DNA of 64,000 bases from Ochrobactrum sp. Marseille-Q0166 (GCF_014397025.1 NZ_JACJUO010000002.1:1291501-1355500), one strand, 5' to 3'; shown: positions 1 through 9,623, counted from the first letter of the stretch. The notes: a model not told the origin generated them from the letters alone. Numbers and translations are program-made.

Positions 1-1729
1 CTTTGCGGGTTATTACAAGCCGCATCGCGCTTTGTTTATGCTCGACTTTTCATGCGCTGTGGCGGCAGGCCTTCTTGAGTTGGCGTTCCCTATTGCTGTG
101 ACGGTTTTTATTGATCGTCTGCTGCCGACAGGTCAGCTCGGTATTATCGGTTTGGCAGCAGTTGGGCTTTTTGCAATCTACGTCTTCAACGCTTTTCTAC
201 AGGTTGTTGTGACATATTGGGGCCACATGCTCGGCATCCGCATTGAAACGGAAATGCGGCGGAAGGCATTTGATCATCTCCAGAAGCTATCATTCGGCTT
301 TTTCGATAATCAGAAAACGGGCCATCTCGTCGGACGCTTGACGAAAGATCTGGAGGAAATCGGCGAAGTTGCACACCACGGACCGGAAGATCTCTTCATT
401 GCGGTTATGACCCTTATCGGCGCTTTTGCATTGATGATATGGGTACATGTTCCTCTGGCGTTGATTACAGCACTTATCGTGCCGTTGTCGGCATATGTCA
501 CGCTACGCTACGGTGGGCGGATGACATCGAATTGGCACGCGCTTTATCGGCGGGTTGGCGACTTCAATGCACGCATTGAAGAAAACGTCGGCGGTATTCG
601 TGTGGTTCAGGCCTTTACCAATGAAGACCATGAACGCAAGCTGTTTGCCGAAAGTAACGAAAACTATCAGAAGACCAAGCTTGCCGCCTATAAAATCATG
701 GCAGCGTCGATGTCGCTCTCTTATCTGTCCATGCGTTTTGTGCAGGTAGTCGTGATGTTGGCCGGCGCTTGGTTTGTCGTGCGTGGTGAAATGACCGCGG
801 GTGGTTTTGTCGGCTTCCTTCTGTTGGTCAACGTGTTTTTCCGCCCTATCGATAAGATCAACTCCGTTATCGAAAGCTATCCGAAAGGCATTGCTGGCTT
901 TCAGCGTTATATTGATTTTATGGATACGCGTCCTGACATTGCAGACCGTCCGAATGCCCAATCGGTTTCGCGTCTGAAAGGCGATATCGAGTATCGTGAC
1001 GTCAGTTTTGGTTACAGCGACAAACGTCCAATTTTGAGCCATCTCAATATTGCAATTAAAGCCGGTGAAACGATTGCGTTTGTCGGGGCGTCTGGCGCAG
1101 GAAAAACCACGATCTGTTCCATGCTTCCTCGTTTTTATGAAGTGACAGATGGTGGCATTTTCATAGACGGTATCGATATTCGCGATATGACGCTAAAGTC
1201 ACTTCGTTCAAATATCGGCATTGTCAGTCAGGATGTGTTTTTGTTTGCTGGTAGTATTCGAGAGAATATTGCTTATGGCCGCCTTGAAGCAACCGATAAG
1301 GAAATTGTCGAAGCGGCACGTCGCGCGCGTCTTGACGACGTAATAGCCAATCTTCCCGACGGCTATGATACTGTTATCGGCGAACGCGGCGTAAAGCTCT
1401 CAGGTGGGCAGAAACAGCGCTTGGCTATTGCGCGTATTTTTCTGAAGAACCCACCGATCCTCATTCTGGATGAGGCAACGTCTGCATTGGATACCGAGAC
1501 CGAACGTGCAATTCAGCAATCGCTCGCAGACCTTTCGGTGGGCCGTACAACACTTGTTATCGCGCATCGTCTCGCAACTATTGTAAATTCAGATCGTATT
1601 CTGGTGGTTGAGGGCGGCGAGATCGTAGAGCAGGGAAGCCACAAAGAATTGCTCAATATAAATAATGGCCGTTATCAGCGCCTGCATAGCGTACAGTCAA
1701 CATCGATCAATGGATTGCTGTCGGCCTGA
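1..1729 (+). CDS. ABC transporter, fused permease/ATPase (5' end outside window)
   Basis: This is an exporter-type half-transporter with the membrane and ATPase domains in one chain. The first internal start is a TTG at 32, but the frame stays open to the window edge (preceding residues AGYYKPHRAL), so the true start lies upstream. About five hydrophobic segments fill the first 300 codons. The ATPase domain follows, with Walker A GASGAGKT, Q-loop VSQDVF, signature LSGGQKQR, Walker B ILILDEATSALD and a switch histidine in IAHRLAT. This layout is typical of MsbA/multidrug or lipid exporters that work as dimers; the substrate cannot be read from sequence. It sits upstream of a siderophore receptor on the other strand, which does not prove a role in iron. 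Confidence 0.9.
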   Translation, partial: FAGYYKPHRALFMLDFSCAVAAGLLELAFPIAVTVFIDRLLPTGQLGIIGLAAVGLFAIYVFNAFLQVVVTYWGHMLGIRIETEMRRKAFDHLQKLSFGFFDNQKTGHLVGRLTKDLEEIGEVAHHGPEDLFIAVMTLIGAFALMIWVHVPLALITALIVPLSAYVTLRYGGRMTSNWHALYRRVGDFNARIEENVGGIRVVQAFTNEDHERKLFAESNENYQKTKLAAYKIMAASMSLSYLSMRFVQVVVMLAGAWFVVRGEMTAGGFVGFLLLVNVFFRPIDKINSVIESYPKGIAGFQRYIDFMDTRPDIADRPNAQSVSRLKGDIEYRDVSFGYSDKRPILSHLNIAIKAGETIAFVGASGAGKTTICSMLPRFYEVTDGGIFIDGIDIRDMTLKSLRSNIGIVSQDVFLFAGSIRENIAYGRLEATDKEIVEAARRARLDDVIANLPDGYDTVIGERGVKLSGGQKQRLAIARIFLKNPPILILDEATSALDTETERAIQQSLADLSVGRTTLVIAHRLATIVNSDRILVVEGGEIVEQGSHKELLNINNGRYQRLHSVQSTSINGLLSA

Positions 1730-1815
1730 ATTCGCCGTGTTAATCCGCAAACTGCTTCTCACCAAACCATATATGGAGGAAGCTAAAATGCAGATTGCCG
1801 GTGTTAGATTGCGCC

Positions 1816-1902
1816 GCGAAAAGTGTGAAGCGGTTTTCGGGAAAAGATGCGAGATAAACAGAAGGATAGAGTGTCTATCTGATCCAATCAGATAGACACT
1901 CT
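1816..1902. repeat. Dispersed Rhizobiales-type intergenic repeat ending in a perfect palindrome
   Basis: The segment contains GAAAAGTGTGAAGCGGTTTT at 1818-1837 and ends with a 16-bp perfect inverted repeat (1868-1883 and 1887-1902) around a 3-nt loop. A related core occurs on the other strand at 44406-44457. From family knowledge, such GAAAAGTG...GCGGTTTT cores recur between genes in Rhizobiales genomes. No T-run follows the hairpin on the plus strand, so it is not an ordinary terminator, although it could still stop or stabilise the upstream ABC transporter transcript. Confidence 0.6.
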
Positions 1903-2055
1903 AAATCAGCTTGTTGAAGGCTTTGCGGGAAAGCACATGAGTTTGCTTTATGGTGCAAAAGACGAGTACGATTACAAGCAATCTTATTGGGGAAATTCCT
2001 TATGAGTTTAATTTGAATTACATTATTAAGAATTATGATTAAATAGATGATAAAT

Positions 2056-2100
2056 ATAAAAAATAAGCACCGTGAAACGGTTATTTACGGTGCTTATTCT
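2056..2100 (-). terminator. Rho-independent terminator of the TonB receptor gene
   Basis: On the minus strand a 12-bp stem (AATAAGCACCGT with its complement, 2087-2098 and 2062-2073) encloses a 13-nt loop and is followed by a T-rich tract. It starts a few bases after the receptor stop codon. Confidence 0.85.
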
Positions 2101-2106
2101 TATATC

Positions 2107-4272
2107 TTACCACTTCGTATGAATGCGCAATAATGCTTTTCTGCCTTCTCCATATCCACAAACAAAGACACCCTGACAGCCTGCAACGTAGTTTTTATCG
2201 AACAGGTTGGTGACGTTAAGATCGACGCCCCAATTGTCTTTTTCGTAGCCCAGTTTCAGGTCTGCCAGAGTAACGGCTGGAACTTTGAGCGAATTCTCTT
2301 CATCCGCATAGGATGAGCCCAAGTAGCGTATGCCACCGCCCAGCGTCACGCCTTTGAGCTGACCTTCAGGTACTGTGTATTGAACAAAAGCCGAAGCCTG
2401 CTGCTCGGGGAGCAGGTATGGGCGATTTCCAATGATGGATGGATTGGAGTCATTTTCCTTGATCTTCAGATCATAGGCCGTAAGCGAAGCCGTCACTTTC
2501 CAATCATCATTGATATTGGCCTGAACCTCCACCTCAACCCCACGGGAATTCACTTTTCCCAATTGTTCACGTGCAAAACTACTGCCCGTGAGAGCATTTT
2601 CTTTTGTAAGGTCAAAGAGCGAGGCTGTAATGAGGCCATCGAAAAGCTCAGGACGATATTTGACACCCACCTCATATTGCGTGCCTGTTTCTGGCTGCGC
2701 ATAAGTGCCATCATACAGCGTCTCAATAATCGGATTGAAGAAGGTGGCTACGCTGAAATAGGGCGTAATACCATTTTCAAATTCATAACCGATACCGGCG
2801 CGCCCGGACAAACGGCCTGTATTATATTCATAGGAAGGCAAACCAGTTGCATCTGTCCAGACATAATCATAACGGCCGTTCATTGTAACAATCCAGCCGT
2901 CGCCAAATTCGATGCGGTCCTGCGCATAAATTCCAAGCTGATGACGCCGCAAATCCTGATCAATATAGGGTGGGTTCATCGGACCCTGCGGTGCACCATA
3001 AATCGGGTCATATGGATTAATCGAAGTCGTGTCCGCACCGGTTTGCTGCATTTGATTGATGCGGAAATAGCGGTATTCAGCGCCAAATAGCAGATTATGG
3101 GTTAGCGCCCCAGTGTTCACGACACCTTCAAGCTGGTTATCTGCTTGAAAGGTTTGCACTGTTGTGTCGTGCTTAAAGTTAATGCGCGAAACTTCCGGAT
3201 TGCCGGGAGTGGGCTGTGGCAGGAAATTATAGCCATATGCATAGAGGCTATGTTCCTTCACATGTGCAAAGCCATAGCGGACATTCTGACGAACCGTCCA
3301 ATCATCGTCGAAATGATGCTCAAATTCATAGCCGATTTGAACCTGTTCGCGCTTGTAGTCATCGATATCGGGTTCGGTCAGATTAGTCTTGCGTGAAATT
3401 GTTCCAAACTCTGTTGGAACAACTGTGCCGTAATAAGGCAGAAAACTGCCGCCATCATGCGTTAGGTCGAGATGCGTATAATTCGCAAGGATGGTAAGCC
3501 GGGTTGCTTCATCGGGTTTGTATTCGATACTTGGTGAAAGCACGCCGCGAAACTCTTTGGCGTAATCAGTGTAATTATCGCCGCCCTGTATCTTGCCGTT
3601 GATACGATAATTGACACTTTCTGTGGCTTTGTCGCCAATATCGAAACCGACATAGCCATTGCCATAACTGTTAATGCCTGTTTCCAGATAGCGGATGCGC
3701 TCACCATTGGGGCGCTTGCTGATGTAGTTGACAATGCCGCCCGGATTGGAGCCGCCATAGAGAGCGGAAGATGCGCCACGAAGCACATCGATGCGCTCAA
3801 TATCGAAGCTATCGATCAGAAAGCCACCAAATCCGTAACTGAAATTCTGCAATCCATTGAGATAAGTGCCGTATTGTGTGGCTTCAAAACCGCGAATGTA
3901 AAGCCAATCCGTGTCGTTATCGACGCCAAATGGCTGTCCTAGAACCCCGGGTGTGTAGCGCAAGGCTTCATCAAGCTTCTGAGCGCCAATTGCGTAGATC
4001 TGATCACGCCCGACAACTGAAACAGATTGCGGGATTTTTTCAATCGCAACACTGCTTTTTGAGCCGGTCGTCGTTGCTTGAGGGACAAAGCCTTCCACAG
4101 GTGCGATGCCAGCGGCTGGGTTGCCTGTCCCGGTCTGCACTGTAACCGTATCGAGCTTGATTGTTGTACTCGAATCCTGTGCCAAAGCGAGCGCGCTTGC
4201 GAATGGCAGAAAGGCGAGTGCAGTTCCACTTGCAAGAGCCGTCTTCATTGTGTGCTTCTTCGAAGTGGTCAT
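2107..4272 (-). CDS. TonB-dependent siderophore receptor (FhuA/FoxA-like)
   Basis: This is an outer-membrane gated channel that imports ferric siderophore using TonB energy. The ATG at 4272 is chosen because AGGGG lies just upstream on the minus strand; an in-frame start at 4290 would overlap that site. A signal peptide (Lys-rich start, hydrophobic core, cleavage near ALAQD) is followed directly by the plug domain (IEKIPQSVSVV...DEALRYTPGV...GGNPGG-type segment), with no N-terminal STN signalling domain. The remaining roughly 550 residues form the beta-barrel, ending in the terminal aromatic Trp usual for this family. The flanking AraC-type regulator and FhuC-like ATPase support siderophore uptake, probably hydroxamate. 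The exact ligand is inference. Confidence 0.9.
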   Translation of the reverse strand: MTTSKKHTMKTALASGTALAFLPFASALALAQDSSTTIKLDTVTVQTGTGNPAAGIAPVEGFVPQATTTGSKSSVAIEKIPQSVSVVGRDQIYAIGAQKLDEALRYTPGVLGQPFGVDNDTDWLYIRGFEATQYGTYLNGLQNFSYGFGGFLIDSFDIERIDVLRGASSALYGGSNPGGIVNYISKRPNGERIRYLETGINSYGNGYVGFDIGDKATESVNYRINGKIQGGDNYTDYAKEFRGVLSPSIEYKPDEATRLTILANYTHLDLTHDGGSFLPYYGTVVPTEFGTISRKTNLTEPDIDDYKREQVQIGYEFEHHFDDDWTVRQNVRYGFAHVKEHSLYAYGYNFLPQPTPGNPEVSRINFKHDTTVQTFQADNQLEGVVNTGALTHNLLFGAEYRYFRINQMQQTGADTTSINPYDPIYGAPQGPMNPPYIDQDLRRHQLGIYAQDRIEFGDGWIVTMNGRYDYVWTDATGLPSYEYNTGRLSGRAGIGYEFENGITPYFSVATFFNPIIETLYDGTYAQPETGTQYEVGVKYRPELFDGLITASLFDLTKENALTGSSFAREQLGKVNSRGVEVEVQANINDDWKVTASLTAYDLKIKENDSNPSIIGNRPYLLPEQQASAFVQYTVPEGQLKGVTLGGGIRYLGSSYADEENSLKVPAVTLADLKLGYEKDNWGVDLNVTNLFDKNYVAGCQGVFVCGYGEGRKALLRIHTKW

Positions 4273-4318
4273 ATAGCGATAGCCCCTCATAAAGTCAGAT
4301 GAGTGCCGTCATTTTCGA

Positions 4319-4379
4319 CGAAGATGTTGTCTTCGAGTGTTGTCAGGCACATTAGTTGCACACTCGAAACGAGTTGCAA
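4319..4379. promoter_or_regulatory. Overlapping inverted repeats upstream of the siderophore receptor
   Basis: Three dyads lie within 61 bp of the receptor's upstream region. They are CGAAGA/TCTTCG (4319-4324, 4330-4335), TTCGAGTGT/ACACTCGAA (4332-4340, 4360-4368) and a hairpin with arms TTGCA(C)ACTCG and CGAGTTGCAA (4356-4379). They share bases, so they cannot all form at once. They may be operators for the adjacent AraC regulator or an iron regulator, or an mRNA leader structure; I cannot assign them to a known box. Confidence 0.45.
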
Positions 4380-4480
4380 ATTAATATGAGTATTTACATC
4401 ATGATATAGGTGCGGGATTGATCGTTATTTCGCTGAATTGAACGAATTTTTGATAATATACGTGACTTATAAATGTTGAA

Positions 4481-5356
4481 TTATGCCTGCATCCGCGACC
4501 ATACCGCGGGTGTCAAGCCCGTCAGCTTTTTGAAAACGCGTGTAAAATGCGCCTGATCAGAAAAACCTGAAATTGCTGCAATATGCGGAAGCGAAGCATT
4601 TGGCTGCAACAGGAGTTTTTGGGCGTACTCAATGCGTCGCTGCATTTGCCATGTATGGGGTGAAACACCGGTGGAAGCTTTGAAAGCGGTGCAAAAATAA
4701 GCTTCTGAGAGATCAGCTAAGTCGGCGATTTCTTTTAAACGTATGATACGAAAACAATTGCTTTCGATGAAATCCGTCACGCGCCGCAATTGCCAGGGGG
4801 AAAGTTTATTCGCCCGTGGATTTTGTTCCTGACGCACTTCAAACAATTCGCTTATAAGCGCACTGATCAATCCTTCGCCATACAGATCGTGAAGCGGAGC
4901 TTTCGACTGACATTCCTCTGCAAGCAGACTGCCAATTTGCTCAAGCTTGCGGTTTGAGAATGAAAGGCGAGGGCGCTCCATTGCATTGTAATCGAGCGTA
5001 TTGCCAAAACTCTGCTGGAGTGCTCGGCTATCGATATGCAGATCCAGGTGTTTAAGCTTGCCGGGTTGCGCGACCCGGCTCCAGACTGTCATGCCGGCAG
5101 GTATATAGCAAAGGCGTGGTCGATCTTGTGTGGTAACCGGAAGTCTTGCTCTTTGATCGGGGCCGATTATCAATTCGCCAAGGCTTTCCAGAACCAGAAA
5201 AAGGCGTGGGGCCTGAGATACATATTCGCCACGTGCACCGGGGCCGCAGTCAACCGTCCAAACATCGGCAATCGCTCCATTCCAGACGCGGTAATGAAGA
5301 TCGTCAAGCAAGCTGACATCTTCGATGTGGCTGGTCATGTTTGGATGAAAGCCCAA
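4481..5356 (-). CDS. AraC-family transcriptional regulator
   Basis: This is a 292-residue-class regulator with a variable N-terminal sensor half and a C-terminal double helix-turn-helix of about 100 residues. The second HTH shows the family pattern IAAISGFSDQAHFTRVFKKLTG. Two starts are possible: TTG at 5356, preceded by GGAAAG at good distance, or ATG at 5338 with no clear ribosome site. It lies between the siderophore receptor gene (same strand, downstream) and a divergent FhuC-like ATPase, the position typical of siderophore-responsive activators such as PchR/AlcR types. Control of both neighbours is inference. Confidence 0.85.
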   Translation of the reverse strand: MGFHPNMTSHIEDVSLLDDLHYRVWNGAIADVWTVDCGPGARGEYVSQAPRLFLVLESLGELIIGPDQRARLPVTTQDRPRLCYIPAGMTVWSRVAQPGKLKHLDLHIDSRALQQSFGNTLDYNAMERPRLSFSNRKLEQIGSLLAEECQSKAPLHDLYGEGLISALISELFEVRQEQNPRANKLSPWQLRRVTDFIESNCFRIIRLKEIADLADLSEAYFCTAFKASTGVSPHTWQMQRRIEYAQKLLLQPNASLPHIAAISGFSDQAHFTRVFKKLTGLTPAVWSRMQA

Positions 5357-5484
5357 TTTATCTTTCCACGGACAGAATTTGCAGTCGTTGATTGCGACAA
5401 AAGCAGCGCATGAGAATTATAACATGTATATAACGATCATGTTTTGGTATCAACCAGCAACCCTTTTTCACACGGGATAGACTT

Positions 5485-6264
5485 ATGACTGCCGCATTGT
5501 TTGAGCTTGAAAATGTCAGTTTTGCAGTTCCGGGGCGCACCCTCTTGCAGCCCTTGACCATGTCTATACCTGCTGCAAGTTTGACTGCACTCATAGGTCA
5601 TAACGGGTCCGGAAAATCGACACTCCTTAAAATTCTCGCACGACAACATCCCGCATCAGGCGGAACCGTGCGGTTCGCAGGCAGACCGCTCAACGAATGG
5701 GGCGACCGTGAATTTGCACGCAAGCTCGCCTATCTGCCCCAGCAAACTGCAGCCACACCCGGAATGTTGGCGAAGGAATTGGTGGCGCTGGGTCGCTATC
5801 CCTGGCACGGTGCTTTGGGTCGTTTCGGCGCCGTTGACCGACAGAAAGTAGAAGAGGCTATTGAACTAACAGGAATAGCTCCTTTTGCAGAGCGTATGGT
5901 CGATACACTTTCAGGCGGTGAACGCCAGCGTGTCTGGCTTGCAATGCTTGTTGCACAGGATGCCGAGTGTCTTTTGCTGGATGAGCCGACATCCGCACTC
6001 GACATCGCGCATCAGATTGAAGTTTTGTCCCTTGTGCAAAAGCTCTCACATGAAAAAAATCTGAGCGTATTTGTAGTTCTTCATGATGTGAACATGGCTG
6101 CCCGGTTCTGTGACGCGGTGTTCGCTCTGCACAGTGGCCGACTGATCGCAAAATCAACCCCAGAGGGCATCATGGTGCCTGATCGCCTTAAAGAAATTTA
6201 CGGAATCTCGATGGACGTCATGCAGCATAAGACCACAGGCCATCTGATCGCCGCACCAGTATAA
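5485..6264 (+). CDS. fhuC: Iron-siderophore ABC transporter ATPase (FhuC-like)
   Basis: This 259-residue ATPase of the iron-siderophore/B12 importer class carries Walker A GHNGSGKS, the segment LAYLPQQ, signature LSGGERQRVWLAM, Walker [13 protein letters not shown] and switch-region LHDVNMAARFCD. The LHD(V/L)N motif and the size match FhuC/FepC. It would power a permease-binding protein pair, but none is present: the gene ends 28 bp before the convergent dctD stop. The ATPase is therefore an orphan here and must pair with components elsewhere, or the locus has lost fhuB and fhuD. It is divergent from the AraC regulator across about 130 bp that should hold both promoters. Confidence 0.85.
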   Translation: MTAALFELENVSFAVPGRTLLQPLTMSIPAASLTALIGHNGSGKSTLLKILARQHPASGGTVRFAGRPLNEWGDREFARKLAYLPQQTAATPGMLAKELVALGRYPWHGALGRFGAVDRQKVEEAIELTGIAPFAERMVDTLSGGERQRVWLAMLVAQDAECLLLDEPTSALDIAHQIEVLSLVQKLSHEKNLSVFVVLHDVNMAARFCDAVFALHSGRLIAKSTPEGIMVPDRLKEIYGISMDVMQHKTTGHLIAAPV

Positions 6265-6292
6265 TGCATTCGGATTGATTGATAAGGCCGCA

Positions 6293-7636
6293 TCAGTTCC
6301 CGGTCTTATAGTCTGCTCTGTTGATGCCATGTCTCTGCATTTTATCGTAAAATGTCTTGCGTGGAATGCCGAGTGCTTCCAGCGTGTCCTGGACATTTCC
6401 ATTGTTGGCAGCAAGCGTTTTCCGAATGAGATCGGCTTCAAAACGCTCCAGACGCTTTGGTAATGTCTCTTGTTCTTCCTGCAGGCTTACTTGCTGTTGT
6501 GAAACAGGCTTAACCCCCAAAGCGTACCGTTCAGCAAAATGGACGAGCTCTCGCACATTCCCCGGCCAGTTATGTTCCATCAGATAGCGGTGTGTCGCGC
6601 TATCCATTATCGGAATGTCGCGATTAAATCGCCGCGCAGCACGTTCAAGAAAATAAGAAAAAAGCAGCGGAATATCATCACGGCGCTCGCGCAATGGCGG
6701 GATCGTCAGTGTTACAACATTTAAGCGATAATAAAGATCTTCACGGAAATCACCGCGCTGTTTAGGGTCTCCGAGATCAATCTTTGCGGCAGCAACAACA
6801 CGAAGATCAACGGGGCGAACTTCATTGGTGCCCAACGGTGTGATCTCGCGCATTTCCAAGACGCGGAGCAACTTCACCTGAGTAGCGGCGGGCATGCTTT
6901 TTTTTTTATCCAAAAAAAGAGGGCCACCGCCTGCATGTTCAATGCGACCAATGCGTTTTTTCTTAGCACCCCTGAACGCACCGGCTTCATGGCCGAAAAG
7001 CTCGCTTTCGATGACTGTTTCCGGCAATGCACCGCAATTAAGCGCGACAAAATTGCCTTTACAACGACTGCCCCAGTCGTGAAGCAACTGCGCGACAACT
7101 TCTTTGCCGCTTCCAGTTTCTCCAGCGATCAAAACATCGACATCGGTATCGGCAATATCGCGGATGGTTCGGCGGAGATTTTCGATAGCAGCGGTCTGGC
7201 CAATGAGGGGCATGTCATTCTGTGCGTCGACTGCCAGCCCCCGAAGTCTGCGGTTTTCCAGAACCAGTTTTCTATGTTCTGCGGCTCTCAGGATGCTGTG
7301 AATCAGCCTTTCCGCTGCAAAAGGTTTAGCAATAAAGTCATAGGCACCGTTCTGAATTGCCTGAACAGCCATTGGGATATCGCCATGGCCAGTAATTAAA
7401 ATAACCGGCAAATCCGTATCAATGGACTGGATGCGCGAAAACAACTCCAGACCATCGATATTTGGCATCCGCACGTCTGTTACGACGACGCCTTCGAATG
7501 CGGAAGAGATTACAGTCAATGCTTCGACTGCTCCGCCAAAGTCCTGAACCTCATAACCCGCAAGCTCTAGCGTTTGCCGTGTGGCCCGGCGCAGGGCATT
7601 GTCGTCGTCGACCAGTATAACCGGAATGTTCTTCAT
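6293..7636 (-). CDS. dctD: C4-dicarboxylate response regulator DctD with altered AAA+ motifs
   Basis: This is a sigma-54 activator with a receiver domain (D11/D12, phospho-acceptor D54, K104), an AAA+ domain and a Fis-type HTH (about 410-440). Walker A GETGSGKE is intact at 172-179. The sigma-54-contact loop reads GAFRGA (219-224) instead of GAFTGA. The Walker B region reads [13 protein letters not shown], whereas the family has GG(T)LFLDEIExMP, so the catalytic Glu is Lys244. The altered codons fall in a 10-T run (6898-6907) and a nearby 7-A run, which suggests either sequence error or genuine inactivation. The start codon overlaps the dctB stop by 4 nt, as in an operon. Confidence 0.85.
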   Translation of the reverse strand: MKNIPVILVDDDNALRRATRQTLELAGYEVQDFGGAVEALTVISSAFEGVVVTDVRMPNIDGLELFSRIQSIDTDLPVILITGHGDIPMAVQAIQNGAYDFIAKPFAAERLIHSILRAAEHRKLVLENRRLRGLAVDAQNDMPLIGQTAAIENLRRTIRDIADTDVDVLIAGETGSGKEVVAQLLHDWGSRCKGNFVALNCGALPETVIESELFGHEAGAFRGAKKKRIGRIEHAGGGPLFLDKKKSMPAATQVKLLRVLEMREITPLGTNEVRPVDLRVVAAAKIDLGDPKQRGDFREDLYYRLNVVTLTIPPLRERRDDIPLLFSYFLERAARRFNRDIPIMDSATHRYLMEHNWPGNVRELVHFAERYALGVKPVSQQQVSLQEEQETLPKRLERFEADLIRKTLAANNGNVQDTLEALGIPRKTFYDKMQRHGINRADYKTGN

Positions 7637-9506
7637 GCTTTTTTGAATTCTACGCGGAATGATGTGCCTTGGGCATTGCTTTTTACTGATATTTTCCCAC
7701 CGTAATCATTAAGGATTTCCTTGACGATCACGAGGCCAAGGCCAAGGCCATGGTCTTTTGACGTGTTAAATGGTGTGAACAGATTGTCCTGTATATGTCG
7801 CGGGATACCGGGGCCATTATCGGAAATCGTCAGAACAACAGTCTTGGAAAGAGACTTCGTTCTGACTTTAATCTTGCCACTATTTCCTTTGCCTTCAACG
7901 GCTTCCAGAGCATTTTGAAATAGGTTGATGAGTATTTGTTCAAGCCTTAGTGAATGTCCGGCGACTTTCAAATCCATGGGCGGCAATTCAATATCAAACT
8001 GATCCATATTGCCGGAAAAGCGGCTGCGTAACAGGATCAGTGCTCCAGATATAACATCTGCGAGCTGCACGGATTCCGACGGGCGATGTCCCTTGCGTGC
8101 AAAAGTGCGCAGGTCGCCGGTGATGATCCCAATGCGCTCTGTCAAAGCGGCGATTTCAGCAAGATTTTCTGTCGCAGCATCCAGTTGCTTCCGTTCAAGA
8201 AAGACTCGCGCATTGTCGGCATAAGCACGAATGGTTGCGACAGGTTGATTAATTTCATGCGCAACACCTGCTGCAACCTGGCCCATGATTGCCAGTCGAT
8301 TGGCATGTACAAGATCTTGCTGCACGCCTTGGAGCATTGTTTCCGTTTTATGATGGTCGCTGATTTCCGATTGTAAGCGATCACGCGCTTTGACGAGATC
8401 ACGTGTTCGCTCAATAACGCGGTCTTCCAACTCCGATTGTCGCCGCTGCACATCTGCAATTCGTGCAATAATGCGCTGCCTGCGGCGCAGCAAGATACCA
8501 ATTATTGCCGCGAGCGCCGCTATAACAATGAAAGCAACGAGGCGCGCTTCTCTAACAGCGGCTTCGATTGGTGCTCTCATTGGAGCCAGGCTATATATCT
8601 GCCATGGCGTTGTCTCGACATGAGAAGTAATCGCCAGATAGTCCGCGTTTTTGGCTGTGCCGGGAAGAAGGGCATTAACGAGAACGGCGTCGGATTCTCC
8701 AGCAAGCGGCTTTATAGACAACGGAAGCGGCTTGAGTGGAGCATCGCCAAATTGAAGAGTCTGGCGAATAGCTTCAATCCGTTTCGGAGGAAACGCGCCG
8801 ATCGTCATAAACCGCCAGGACGGAAGACTGGTAATCAGCACTATGCCGCGATCGTCTGTCACAAAAGTGGGGCGGCCAGTTTCGTGCCAGTCTTTTTCAA
8901 GTTGATCGAATGAGAGCTTGACCACGACAACCCCAAGTGGGCCGTTGTTGCCGTCGATACGACGCGAGATGTAAAGGCCGGGAAGGAAGCTGACATTTCC
9001 TAATGCGAAATATTCCGTACTACCATCTCTCAGGGAACCTTTAAAATAGGACGGAACTTATAATCATTGCCAACAAAGCTGTCCGGTTCACGCCAATTGC
9101 TGGCAGCAATCGCTGCACCATCAAGGCCAATAAGATAGATAACCGCCGCCTGCGTTCCTTCAGCAAGCGCTTCGAATTTTCGGTTCAGCATATCAAGTGC
9201 GGTAGGATTTTGATTTTCCAGTGCTGCTGCAAGCTCTCTATCTTTCGATAAAACGAGAGGAAGGGCACGCTGCTTTTCGAGCACGGCACGAAGAAATGCG
9301 GCATTGAGATTGGAGTCGATCCGCGTTTGCTCGCTCAGGGACTGCAGTGCGCGATGGCGGGCGTTGGTCCCTACAAACCAGAAAGCCAGCGCAAACACGA
9401 CGACGCATACAACACCAAACACCCACCAGGTAAGGTGGCCGGTATTCCGGGTAAATGCCATTTTTCTGGTCGTGCGTAACGGGTTTTGCATCTTTATATT
9501 GTGCAT
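7633..9506 (-). pseudogene. dctB: Sensor kinase DctB, interrupted by a one-base frameshift
   Basis: Two frames together encode a full C4-dicarboxylate sensor kinase. The N-terminal part (9506-9030) has a membrane segment and the start of the periplasmic sensor, ending FVGNDYKFRP and then a premature stop. The rest (readable from upstream of 8925) supplies the remaining sensor, a second membrane helix, a coiled linker, the H-box (VAHEINQPVATIRAYAD), N-box, DNGPGI and GLGLGL. Inserting one base between 9048 and 9049 restores the expected reading PYFKGSLRDG, so this is a -1 shift. It is either a real loss of function or a base-calling error. The downstream dctD is also damaged. Confidence 0.85.
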
Positions 9507-9517
9507 CAGATCACACA
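9500..9517 (+). promoter_or_regulatory. Distal DctD activator site (dyad)
   Basis: The site TGTG-N10-CACA (TGTGCATCAGATCACACA) lies upstream of the dctA sigma-54 promoter. It has the same length and end motifs as the proximal site, and the two are 33 bp apart, close to three helical turns. Tandem DctD sites of this kind are known upstream of rhizobial dctA. Confidence 0.65.
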
Positions 9518-9532
9518 GTTAGAAAAGGTAAA

Positions 9533-9550
9533 TGTGTGAAAAGTCGCACA
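9533..9550 (+). promoter_or_regulatory. Proximal DctD activator site (dyad)
   Basis: TGTGTGAAAAGTCGCACA is a near-perfect 18-bp dyad located about 75 bp before the sigma-54 -24 element. It fits a DctD enhancer-type site. Confidence 0.7.
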
Positions 9551-9623
9551 AAAGTAAGGTTTAATTGTGGTGTGAATAAATAAAGTCCATATTTTTCAAT
9601 ATGTTATATGAAATCTAATAAAC

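Noticed and set aside
503..1042. Long minus-strand frame inside the first ABC transporter
   Set aside because: Antisense shadow of a well-supported coding region; no ribosome site or family features.
1788..1895. 35-codon frame with a good ribosome-like GGAGGA site
   Set aside because: Most of it is the dispersed intergenic repeat (LRREKCEAVF-type translation), and it ends inside the palindrome, so coding is unlikely.
2380..3090. 236-codon plus-strand frame
   Set aside because: Antisense to the TonB-dependent receptor; no recognisable protein features.
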